Origin: Brachionus rotundiformis
Lineage: Eukaryota > Rotifera > Eurotatoria > Ploima > Brachionidae
DNA: 64,000 nt
Assembly (NCBI GenBank): GCA_016802295.1
Contig: JAESIW010000194.1
Span: 79,992-143,991, forward strand
Direction: 5' to 3'
Numbering within the stretch: the stretch's first letter is position 1; the number at the start of each line of letters is the position of its first letter. The position numbers and the translations under genes were made by a program. Under the pieces are notes generated by a model, which saw only the letters and a list, made by a program, of their open reading frames with translations, was not told the DNA's origin and ran no database searches. This document shows positions 43,712 through 54,357 of this stretch, piece after piece.

Positions 43712-45460
43712 ATGTCTGTCGAAGTAAAGAAGTGCGAAGATGCTAAGGCTTATTCAAATATGGAAAACGACGATTCGGATGATTATGAGGACGAATACGA
43801 CTATGACCAATACAGCTACGATGATGACCACAACAACAACTACATATGTGAGAGTGAAGAGGATGAGAACGACTTGCTGCAGTCGGATCCCGAGTATTTT
43901 GACTACCAAGTCTATCCAATAAACAAAATTGACTTTATCATGGAACAAAAGTACCAAAGTGTTGCCACTGTGCTAAAACTTGACGACTCTTTGGACACCC
44001 TTTACCTGCTCAAACAGTTCAATTGGAACCATCAGACCATCTTATCCGAGTACAACAAGGATCCAAAATCGTTTCTCAAGTCCTACTTTAGCGACGACAA
44101 CAACAACAGCAAAAAGACCTCATCGGTCAACAAAACAAGCCTAGTCTCTTACACAAACATATTCAACCAAAGTCGACTAACTTCTGTCTTCTCGGACTCT
44201 ATAACTTTAACAAATAGCTCAAATGAAGGTGAAACTTGTTGTGAAATTTGCTATTGTGTCAAAAATGGCAATGAAATGATGGCTTTGGACGAATGTGGCC
44301 ACTTGTTTTGCATTGACTGTTGGAAAATGCACTTTCAGTCTTTGATTCAGAGTGCCAGTAGCCATTTTTTCGAATGCATGCAGACTAAATGTAGTGTGGT
44401 AGCTGGTAAAAATTTTGTCCTCAAATGCCTGAGCACTAGCAGTTTAAAATTGAGTGAAAAGTACAAAAAATTGGTTGCCATGGACCTAATAAACGAGAGC
44501 GATGATCTTCAAATGTGTCCAGGCGAAATCCAATCTGTCAAAATAGATGGCCAATTTTTGACACCTCGCACTCATGTAGCCAATACAGCACTTCGACTAA
44601 TCAGCACAGTCACGTCCACACCGACTGTTTCCTTTACATTTAAAACAGAATCTCCCTCAAGTGACCTAAAGCCAAGTGAAAGCAAAAAGCCATGCGAAAG
44701 CATCATTTGGCTTAAGAGTAAGCCCGGCGCCAAACGGGTTCTTTGTACAAATTGTGATAGCCAATTTTGTTTTCAATGCGCGACACCTTACCATGCTCCG
44801 AACAATTGCAGCACCATTCGAAGATGGAACATTAAGTGCCAGGACGACTCGGAGACCAGAAACTACTTGCTGGTTCACACTCAAGACTGTCCAAAGTGCA
44901 AAGTATGCATTGAAAAGAATGGTGGTTGCTCGCACATGACTTGCAATCGATGCAAGCACGAATTTTGCTGGGTTTGTGGCAATGACTGGAAAACACATGG
45001 TCCGACATACGACTGCAACCGCTACAAGGGCAATCCGGAACAAGACACAGCCAGAGAAGCGCTCAACAGGTACACACACTACTACCACCGGTGGATAAAC
45101 CACTCAAATAGTCTCAAGTTCGAGAAGGCGCTGAGACACCAATGCCAGCTCAAAATACAGCAGAAAATAATGAACAAAGAAGGAGGAACATTGGTAGATT
45201 GGGAGTTTTTGATCGAGGCTGTGGATATATTGACCAAAGCTCGCTACACTCTTCAATACACCTATCCCTACGCCTACTATTTGGAAAATAATGAGACCAA
45301 GATGTTGTTTGAGAACATTCAGGCTGAGTTGGAAAGAGAGGTGGAAAATTTGAGCCATAGCCTTGAGAAAGTTAACCTAAATGACAAATTTAATATCAAA
45401 ATTCAAATGAGTATTGTTGAAAAGCGACGTAGGACATTGTTAAAGGATTTTTTTCAATAG
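43712..45460 (+). CDS. ARIH2: Ariadne-2 type RBR E3 ubiquitin ligase
   Basis: One frame of 582 residues. Order: acidic Tyr/Asp N-terminus (1-70), UBA-like region (about 70-125), RING1 (CCEICYC, residues 176-222), IBR (269-366), RING2 (393-435) with DCPKCKVCIEKNGGCSHMTC, then the Ariadne domain (445-560) containing RYTLQYTYPYAYYLE and a final RRRTLLKDF. The last two segments are nearly the same in vertebrate ARIH2, so orthology is clear. The catalytic cysteine that takes ubiquitin from the E2 is C406 (GGC of RING2). ARIH2 works with neddylated cullin-5 ligases. The IBR holds an unusual insert of about 60 residues (272-333) between its first Cys pair region and the CTNC. It has no introns. Confidence 0.93.
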   Translation: MSVEVKKCEDAKAYSNMENDDSDDYEDEYDYDQYSYDDDHNNNYICESEEDENDLLQSDPEYFDYQVYPINKIDFIMEQKYQSVATVLKLDDSLDTLYLLKQFNWNHQTILSEYNKDPKSFLKSYFSDDNNNSKKTSSVNKTSLVSYTNIFNQSRLTSVFSDSITLTNSSNEGETCCEICYCVKNGNEMMALDECGHLFCIDCWKMHFQSLIQSASSHFFECMQTKCSVVAGKNFVLKCLSTSSLKLSEKYKKLVAMDLINESDDLQMCPGEIQSVKIDGQFLTPRTHVANTALRLISTVTSTPTVSFTFKTESPSSDLKPSESKKPCESIIWLKSKPGAKRVLCTNCDSQFCFQCATPYHAPNNCSTIRRWNIKCQDDSETRNYLLVHTQDCPKCKVCIEKNGGCSHMTCNRCKHEFCWVCGNDWKTHGPTYDCNRYKGNPEQDTAREALNRYTHYYHRWINHSNSLKFEKALRHQCQLKIQQKIMNKEGGTLVDWEFLIEAVDILTKARYTLQYTYPYAYYLENNETKMLFENIQAELEREVENLSHSLEKVNLNDKFNIKIQMSIVEKRRRTLLKDFFQ

Positions 45461-47065
45461 AAAGAAACTAATTCTTTTTCGTACTTTAATTTTAAATTGT
45501 TATTTATCAAAAAACAAAAATTAAGTTTTATTTTTTTTTTGTAAAATGGTATCTTAATACAATTTTTGTATTCTAAATGAGATTGATGATAATTTGTATA
45601 ATTAATTTTTATTTGAAGATTTTTTTCAATTTGTACAAATATTTATTTTTTATATTTTATAAAAAAAAAAAGATTATTTTTTATCATGTAAATAAAATTA
45701 AAGCCTTTTTAAGTTTTGTTTTGTTATACATTTAGAAAAAATCTAATTTAGGCCTAATTAGATAACACAAGCAAGTTAATTTGGTTAATTTTTAATCTAA
45801 ATAATATCTGTTGTTGAAGTTAATCATATATAATTTGATATTTCTAAAAAATTGATAAATTTTTATCTGTAAAAAATTGTGTAATAGCCTTGGGCACCCG
45901 TGACTCTTCATTAAAGTTAAAAATTAAATTTTTTGTTCACAGATTTTATAAATGAACTGAAAATAAGAATTTTTTTCACCACAATTATTTTTAAAGCAAT
46001 TTAATCTAAAATTTAAAAAATCTAAAAAATAATAATTTTTTCATTCATTTTAAAAAGGGATCCTTTTTCCTCCATAGACAGCTTTGGGTAGAACGAGAGC
46101 TAAAAATTTTGTCAAAAAGAAAAAAATACAAAAAAAAATACCTTTCTGGTCTTTTGACCAAGCAATAGTTGATTTTATTAATAAATGCAGCCTTCTTTTG
46201 GGAAAATACTTTTTCCAAATTTAAGTGGTCATTTATCCCAGCCAGTTTTAATCTAGCTTTTCATTTAATTTTTTTTTCCAGAAGCCAAAAGCTGGTTCTG
46301 TAAATGCTACGTGGTCAAAAATAAATAGATAAATGTATTTTTCAGAGATTTTACACATTATTATCAGTGGATGTAACCTTCAATATACCATGTTCCATTT
46401 AAAGAACCAGTTTTTAGCTTTTAGAAAAGATTTTTTCATTTTGTGCTGTTTTTTTGTACCAAATTTCACAAACCCTCATTTCAAGACTTTTTTAAATGCT
46501 TTTAAAAGCTTTAAAAAAACTAACCATTGGTAAAACCAATGCAAACTTGAAATAAAAACCAATGCATTAAGACAATCGACAACAACATCTGGTAGAATTT
46601 GGAAAGAAAATCAGAATTTTTTATTTCATATGAGTAAAATTTAATCTTATCACATACTCAAAATATATCATTTCAAATATAAATTAGATTACCTTAACTC
46701 TTTTGATGTAAGATTTATTGCCATCTTTTAAAAAACATATAAATAAATTATATAATTACTAAAAATGATAACAAAATCGTCTGATTTTTAAAAATCTTTT
46801 TTTTTTGATGAACCTTGTCCTGAATATGGATCCTTTAAATTTAAGTTTTTGGAATAGTTGCTGGACGCAACAAAACAAGTTTTAAGATCAAAATCAATAG
46901 AGCTATTTATATAAAAATATTTTATTAGATAACTAATATAAATTTAAAGATAAAATTATAAGTATTGAGATTAAAATTCGAATTTTTAATTCGTAATTTT
47001 AAGAAGATCATTTAGACGCTTCTTGTTTTTTAAATCGGTAAACAAAAGCTTATCATTTATCATAT
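45461..47065. other. intergenic, no gene seen
   Basis: AT-rich. Inverted AAAAGCTGGTTC and GAACCAGTTTTTAGC lie at about 46285 and 46400 and may be the arms of a decayed MITE. No coding region is supported. Confidence 0.5.
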
Positions 47066-49743
47066 TCAAACGAATATGGGTTCAAGCCATAAATTGCTTG
47101 CAGCAAATAGTGTAACAATTGCCAACATTTTGATAATTGAACCAGTTAGTAGCTAAATGTAAAAAAGAGATAATTTTGATTTTGGAATTTTTTCTATTAG
47201 ATACCATGTCTTTGATGCGGATTTGTCCTTCGGCAAAAATCAAAGCGTTTGATGGTGTTGCAGCAGGGATCATGTAGGAAAAATTAACAGCTATACTTTG
47301 TGATATTAAGAGATAATAATGACTTATATTGTACGCTGTGGCTATAGTGCTTAAAATTGGAAACATTATTGAAGCCATAGCCACATTGCTAATGAATTCT
47401 GTTCCAATGGTGCTAAAAATTGTGATGATCAAAAACAGCAATATTTTGTTAGATGGCAAAACTGATTCGAGAGCATTGCCAAACCATTCCGAAAAACCAG
47501 ATACCTTGCAAAAATATCAAAATAGATTTAAAATAAGATTTCTTGATTCTGAATTACTTCACATCCTTTTGCCATTGCTATCGATCCGCCCAACAGTAAA
47601 ATTAACTTCCATTGAAAGTATTTTTCAATGTCTTTCCAAGAGAGCAAGGGTTCATACTCGTCATTATTTTTTAGTGGATTTTTTTTTGGCCAAGCACAGA
47701 TTATAATCAAAATGGCAACAGCCGTCGATGTATCTGTGACATATCTATGATCAAAATAAAACCATTTTAATATTTTTTCTAATAAAAAATTAATAATCAA
47801 TTTAATAAAAATGATTAAATTAAATTAAGGCTCTTATTGAATTAGGATAATATTTTGCGGGGTTAGATTGTACAGTTTTACAATCTCTCTGGCAATTGAG
47901 ATGGTTATTTTAATTCACATTATTTTGTTATTTGTAATTTAATAGAATGATAATAATGGTAATAAAGATAATTTCTTATTAAATAGGATATCATACCTAT
48001 AATCGCCTTTAAAGATAAGAAGCTGATATAAGCATTTACACTAATTCAGAATTTATGTTTTCGAGCAAAATTGGTCCTACTTTTTTTTAATGATTTACAA
48101 TTAAAAAAAATAAACTTTTTAATATTAATAAAATTTTATGCTTTTAAATTTAAAAGAAAACTGAATTATCTGAAAACTATTTATAAGCTAGTGAAAAAGC
48201 TGTATAATTAAATAAAATTATCAAAAAATTTTTATTACTTTTCTTTAAAAATTGCTTCCCATCCGGGAACAAAATACAAATCTCTGGTGATCCAAAGCAA
48301 AATGGCTATGATAAACCAAACTGAGACACTTATTTGACCCCAAGTGTATGGTCCCAGGTTTTCGTACTTTTCTTTGATTGATCTGTGCACATAATTTGAA
48401 TCTGAATGTTTTTTGAGGAAGTTTACAAATGTTCTTGAATATAAAATATAAAATAGTTATTTGTATGAAAATAAATTAGTTGTAAAGTTGTTTAAAAGTC
48501 ATTCAATTAGATATTTTAAGTTATATGACTGACTTTTGAACGTTTCTTGCTGGTTTATCACTTACCCTTTTGGCAACCATAGCAAGCACAAGGTGAACCA
48601 AGAAGAAAGTAGCAAAATTATGCAAATTGGTATTGAAAATAGCATAAATGTAAAAAAGTTAAAATTGCTATTTGAATACATTTTGTCTATAAAGTCTTTT
48701 AGAACAATATTCGAATTGGCACCAATTAAAGTTCCAAAGCCTCCTATTACCGATGAATAGGCAACTGAAAAACCAAAAGCTTTGGATAAATTTCTAGCTT
48801 CATTTGTTTTAATAAAATCATCATTTGACTCCGCTTCATTTAAATTTTCCACTGGACTCAAACTTAAAAATAAACTTAATCCTAATTAAGACTAGATATC
48901 CAAATTTACCTGCTCGTGTTTGATGTCATCTCAATACACGAAATTGATGGTTTTTTTTCTTTTCCATGGTATCTAGGATCAAGTTTGATAATCTCTCTGG
49001 CAATTGACATGGCAATTGGTAATATCATTGAAGTGGTGGTAGTGTTTGATACCCAGAGAGACAAGGATGCCGTAGATGACATTATTCCCAGCAAGAGCCA
49101 TTTCGGATCAGATCCTATTATCATACAAATTTTGAGGGCTAACTTCTCATGCAACTTGGTAGTTCTGATCGAAAGGCTGATCACTAGACTCGCGAATATA
49201 AACATCACATTGTTCTTAATTAAAATTTACTTAATTAAATTTTTTTTCATAATAAAAAGAGAGAAAAAATTTTTATTTTTGACCCTTAAGAGAAAAAAAA
49301 ATTCATGGTGGTCCTTGGAATTCATTCTGATACGTTTATACCAATTTGGTAAAAAAAATTTACCAATAAGCAGTGTTTTTAAATTTTTATTTGTCACTTT
49401 ATACAAATATAATACTCACACTAAAATATATCATGGACACTTCTCTGCTTTTCATTATTCCAAAGACAGGATATAAAACCAATGGTATTAGACTGGTGAT
49501 TCCGATTGGAAAGCACTCAAAAACCCAATAGAGAATCATCAAAGCAATAACGTAGCCACATTTTCCAATACTTTGTCCAAAAATTGCCAATGGAATCAAA
49601 ATTAGGGGAAAGAATACAATTTGTATTAGCTTTTTAAACTGTTTGCACTTTCTTAAAATCATTTTTGCCAAAGTCAACATTTCTAAAATTTTAATCTTCA
49701 TTGAAAAAATGTAGTCGTTTTTTATAGACCTGTTTTTTATCAT
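47066..49743 (-). CDS. SLC13-family sodium/dicarboxylate-sulfate cotransporter
   Basis: Seven exons join to 564 residues: 49743-49420, 49214-48910, 48862-48566, 48433-48239, 47744-47558, 47504-47205 and 47152-47066. Introns are 205, 47, 132, 494, 53 and 52 nt. The two sodium/substrate hairpin motifs are present: WVSNTTTTSMILPI (exon 2) and TEFISNVAMASIMFPI (exon 6). Also seen are IGGFGTLIGANSNIVLK, LLWITRDL, YVTDTSTAVAI, LLLGGSIAMAKG and YMIPAATPSNALIFAEG, in the usual order, with about 11 hydrophobic segments. The family imports di- and tricarboxylates or sulfate with sodium across the plasma membrane. The substrate cannot be decided. The long fifth-exon-side intron (47745-48238) contains a damaged copy of exon 2 sequence. 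The start could also be the Met at 49701. Confidence 0.88.
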
Positions 49744-50953
49744 TAAAATGAGACTATTTTTTGACTATTTTTTTGAAAAAAGTAGATAAGTTATAAAATT
49801 GATGTAAATATGAGACGTAAATAGATTGAGATACTAAGGTACATGAAGTAAAGCTTTTAGAGGTAAAAATCCAAGTCCATGTTTTTATGAAACATTGATA
49901 CACGCTTCTAACTATCTCTTCAGAGATAAGAAAAAATCACAAGAAATAAATTTATTACTTAATAAATAAAATATTGGGAATTTATATAAAAAAAAGATGA
50001 CATTTGATGCTCTCTAGAAACATGAAATGGATTTTTTAGTCTATTTTTGAAGCTTTTTTTCTGATTTTAAACATTTTATTAATTTCACGACTTTTTTGAC
50101 TTTGTTTAAACCGTGGCATTATAACATTATCACTAAATCATGATTATTTTCTTAATGTAATTAGCATGATACTTTTGGGGTTTTAATCCGAATTAAACTA
50201 ATTTTTAAATGAAATTTACTTAGACAAAACTATTTTATTAAAAAAATTTATTTTTAATTTAATTTTTAAACTAATAAAACTTTTTAAACTAAAACTAACC
50301 CCATACTGTTGATTTGGTTCCCAGCGCCATCTAAATTTTTTATAAGCTTAAGTGGAAAGCTTTTTGAAAAAATTTATAAATGATATTTTTAAAAATATTT
50401 TTTCTATATACTTAATTTAAAAATTATCATTACTTCTCAAGGCTTTTTTATTTCAATAAAATATTTCCTCAAAGTTAGCCAAAAACTTAAAATAAATCAT
50501 AAATTCATTATTAAAAAGCTGTTTCAAAAGATAAATCAGAATATTTTTTAAGTGAATAGACTAATTTTATTTTTATCAAAATTTATTAAATCAGAAAGTT
50601 TTGGTTTTGTTATTATTTACTATCAGATAGTCAAAATTCTAGATTTGTTCAATTTCTCCAAAAAAAGCTGCTCATTCGACTTGGTGACGATTTTTCTCTC
50701 TATTAAAAAAATGTTGAAAAGATAATTTTCTACAACACGTGTTGATTTCATGCCTTTCAAATTTTCATTAAAACACATTTTTCTAATATATTTAAATATC
50801 AAAATATTTTAAATAAAAATTTTCAGGTAAACTAATTTAAATTTCAAAATGATACTTTTAAAGTTTTCTGTAATGTTTTTATTTTTTTTATTTTTTTAAT
50901 AAATCAGTTCATATGACATAAAGATTAAAAAAAATTAATTCAAATATTTATTT
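49744..50953. other. intergenic, no gene seen
   Basis: AT-rich with poly-T runs; presumably contains the SLC13 promoter. Nothing specific can be named. Confidence 0.55.
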
Positions 50954-51345
50954 TTGAAGCTTTCCAAGTATTCATTTGGTCAAGTGTCAGTTTCTGATGT
51001 AGAAAGGAGGCCAGGATATATATTACTCGTATTAGCTTATATTGTAAAAATTTATCAACAAAATGTGACTTACCTGTTGGGAACAAAACATGAAATGATC
51101 AAAGGTATTCTGTCTAGAAACATATCTGTAAGCAAAAGCTTCTTAAACCCAAATCCTTGGATTTAACAACTGAAAAAATTTTACGTGAAATAAATGCTCT
51201 ACATTCCGTTACTGGTGGTGAAGGATTCCTATAGTGTAAAAAATGTGAAAAAAATTGTAAATGTAAACAAAATGGAGTATTTTGAAATTCAAGCTGTCAC
51301 AAAGGTGGCGTTAATGTTCAATGTAAAAGACAATTAAATAAAGAA
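50954..51345 (+). pseudogene. remnant of a KRBA2-like integrase gene (retroelement-derived)
   Basis: The frame reads QVSVSDVERRPGYILLVLAY, then YLLGTKHEMIKGILSRNI. After a frame change comes SVTGGEGFL, then CKKC, NCKCKQNGVF, NSSCHKGG and CKRQL. This order (V-x-D-x-D-R-G, LGTKHGILKG, GGQGF, Cys-rich tail) is that of the C-terminal part of KRBA2/SCAND3-like integrase proteins widespread in invertebrates. A TAG stop sits directly before CKKC, and another in the Cys-rich tail. The integrase core upstream is missing. Confidence 0.6.
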
Positions 51346-52344
51346 AAAATATGAAATTAAAAAAATTTAAATTTTAAAATTGATTGTTTTGTTTTTAATT
51401 ATTTTTTTTACATTATATCGCTATAACTAACACTAAATTAATAAACTAAGAATTAACTTTCTTATTTAGTTAATTTTAAAAAGAGTACTATTTTTTACAC
51501 TAATTCTTATTTGATTAGACTAAACAATTTGCGTTGCCTATTTAGTGTAGCATATAAAATCGATGTATTAAACGAGAATATTCATCTAACTTTATTTGTG
51601 AATTATTAATTCCGAATAATAATTTTAACTATTTATAGTATTAAGCTGAAAAAAAATTCCTGATTTTATTTTTACAAGTTATTTGATTGATATTTTAATA
51701 GATTTTTACTAAAAGATGTAAAATAATAAATTTTTTATAAAATTTGAATAATTTTTACTTTTTTCTCCTTTTTTAAAAAATGCTAAAAAATTGTATTTGG
51801 TCAATTTAGATCCTGAAGAACGCTTATCGATGAGAAACGTTGATTCTTTATGAAAATTTTTTTAATACAAATTAAAATTTCAAATAAAATATGAATAATT
51901 ATAATAGAAGAAAGAATTTTTTGAGTATTGTAAGATTTTGTACAAACAATAGTAGGAGTAGTAGTGGGTAATGCTGTCGGAAAAAATACCCAAACAAACA
52001 GTGGCAACAAAAGATGCCATGCTTTAACAGCTTCTGTAGATTATTTCATTAAGCTCACGAAATTCTTGAAAAAATTTTTTACATCCAGGGTTTCATAAAC
52101 AAAAAACCCTTTAAAAAGTTGTTCTCTAAGACTCAAAATCTCAAAGATAAAACTTAAATATACTATTAAAGTATATATATTCTGAAATAGCATATAATTC
52201 TCTACATGCTAATGTAATTTAGAAAAAAAAAAGGATCTGGCGGTTTTTGCTGGCTAAAAAAAAGAAAAAAAATGTTTTTTTTTTCAGTTAAAATCGTATC
52301 TCCTCAGATGGATCAATTATGAGCACACTTTTTGATCTCTTTCA
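51346..52344. other. intergenic, repeat-like debris
   Basis: No gene. The sequence at 52075-52165 (ACATCCAGGGTTTC, AAAAAACCCT, AAAAGTTG, ACTCAAAATCTCAAAGATA) has similar stretches at 53235-53275 and 53515-53565, so the whole 51.8-53.7 kb zone is a nest of related repeat pieces. Confidence 0.5.
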
Positions 52345-53100
52345 AAATCTAGACAAGATTCTGAACCAATCTATGGTTTTACTTTTTTACTTTATTGCTT
52401 TATTTGTTGTTGCAACATTCTGAGAGCTAAATTTGAACCAGATAATGCGCTCATTCATTGCTTTCCATGCTGTCAATGCTCCTACGTGGCGCCGTCGCAC
52501 TGCAACTGCAACGCCACCGTATCCCTCCTCTGACTCCTCGACTTCAGAAAAGAACACCTCGTAGTTTCCTATTCTCCGCCTTTCCTCTTCGTTTCGCTGA
52601 GGCCACATATATTTAGATTATAGGTCTCTATCGTCTTGAATATAAGGGCCTCTCTTGCGTCCGACTCAGGTCCCATCGTTCGGACGTTTACTCTGCCTAT
52701 TTTTGTCTTGGCTGTTGGTCGTATTACTCCCCATCGCCGCTGTGTTCTTCCACTAGCCGGCTTTCCCCAGTCGGCATCATTCCCGATGAACAACTTGCTT
52801 TCCGACCTTTTTGGCCTCTAACATCTCTCGTTTTCATAGCAAAAAATTTGCTTGCGTTAAGCGATTAGGTTGCCAGCCCAAAGCGCGATGAACTTCCAGT
52901 ATCGATTGGCAAGCAATTCAATAGCGACTCTGATCTCCTGCATCGGCCAGACAAATTTAATTTAAAATTTAATTTAAAATTTTAATTTTAAAAGTTTTTT
53001 ACTTTATTGCTTTATTTTTCTCAAAAAATATCTTTAAATCATATTATTATATAATTTGTATATTAATATTCTATTGGTATTCTTTTTTTCTAAATTTTAC
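52345..53100. repeat. interspersed repeat X, copy B (interrupted by an endonuclease-only retroposon)
   Basis: 52345-52405 and 53000-53100 match 1784-1882 and 2195-2255. The copy is interrupted by 52406-52994. Where copy A has its MITE, this copy is continuous apart from a few changes. Confidence 0.7.
52406..52994 (-). mobile_element. RTE-type 5' part (endonuclease only) with 23-bp target duplication
   Basis: The minus strand encodes the start of an RTE-type apurinic endonuclease in two frames: VNVRTMGPESDAREALIF and NLNICGLSETKRKGG (52793-52569), then RRIGNYEVFFSEVEES, GGVAVAVRRRHVG and NERIIWFKFSS (52608-52406). A frameshift lies at about 52600. There is no reverse transcriptase. A 23-bp T-rich direct repeat flanks the piece exactly (52383-52405 and 52995-53017). 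The 3' end is CAACAAC, a short repeat typical of RTE tails. Confidence 0.8.
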
Positions 53101-54357
53101 CAAAAAACTTACCGAAGTATAGATAAAAAAAATTTGCAGTGCTTTTAGTAAAAAATTTAAAAGTAAACTTGATCCTGTATTCTTTAGCAGCTGCTCTCTT
53201 AGATTGTTCACTTAATTCAAAGTCATTAATGAAAGTTATTGTATTTTAAGACTCAAAAATCTCAAAGATATGGTTCGCGCGAAGCAAAACTACATCACTA
53301 TCTGAATTTCAATAAACCGGTTTTAAATATTAATCTGCACGCTTGAAAGCCTTGAAAAAATTATTTGTAGGTATTGTCCAAAGGAAAAATTTTGATCTCA
53401 TCCCTCTCAAAGATAAAAAGAAACATAATTTAGATACCTTTGAGCTAAAATATCATTATTATTATTATTATTATTATTATTAAAAGAAAAAAAAAATTTT
53501 CTGGTTTGGATCGTATTTTTTACGTCCAAGGTTCCAAAAATAGAAAACCCTCTCAAAAGTTGTAATTTTTTCAGCTGAGAGTAAAATTTAATTATCATGT
53601 ATTCTAATTCAATTTTAAGCATTCCAAAAGAATGTGTTTTGTTACGATATTATATCTTTTAATAAACATTTTATATTATTATGCTTTACTATACATTAGA
53701 AAAAGCTTTATACTGGTTTAATCATTTAAAACTTAGAAGAATCTAATTTTAGTAAAATGATTTGAATTACCTTTTCTAATTAAAATTATTTAATTCACAA
53801 ATAAATATTTAAACGATTTTATAATAAGGGTAGTCAATAATTTTTAATTCAAGTGAAATTAAAAATTTAATAATTTTTATAAATATATTATTTCGAATAA
53901 GCATTTTTGATCATACTAATGTATATTTATTTCAATTTTTGAAACGTTTTGCCAAGGTATTCAATTAATTTTCTCTAATCTTTGGGTTTAGGTTGCTGTC
54001 AGACAAAATTAATAATTTAATTCAGTTAATAAAAGATTTAATTTAAAGTTTTAGTTTATATTTTTATACAAAAATAGTTAAATATGGTCTTGAACTGCTT
54101 TTTAATAAAACTGAAATTTTTAGACATAAATTATTTTTTATTTTTAAAAATATATTCTTCAAATAGTTTGATAAGAGACTAAAATCATATTCTGTTCAGA
54201 ATGTACCTATTTAAAAGATAAAAAATATTTTTTATCAAAATTTTTATTTTAAAAATCGTAAATTATTTTTAGATCCATTAAATTAATAAAGTGTTTATAT
54301 TCTTATCTATAGGCATAATCATGTCAAAAAGTTCATAGGAGCCAATTTAAAGACAAG
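53101..54357. other. intergenic upstream of the giant gene
   Basis: Contains an (ATT)n microsatellite at about 53453-53482 and repeat debris up to 53.6 kb. The rest is AT-rich, with no gene. The promoter of the giant gene must lie here. Confidence 0.5.
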
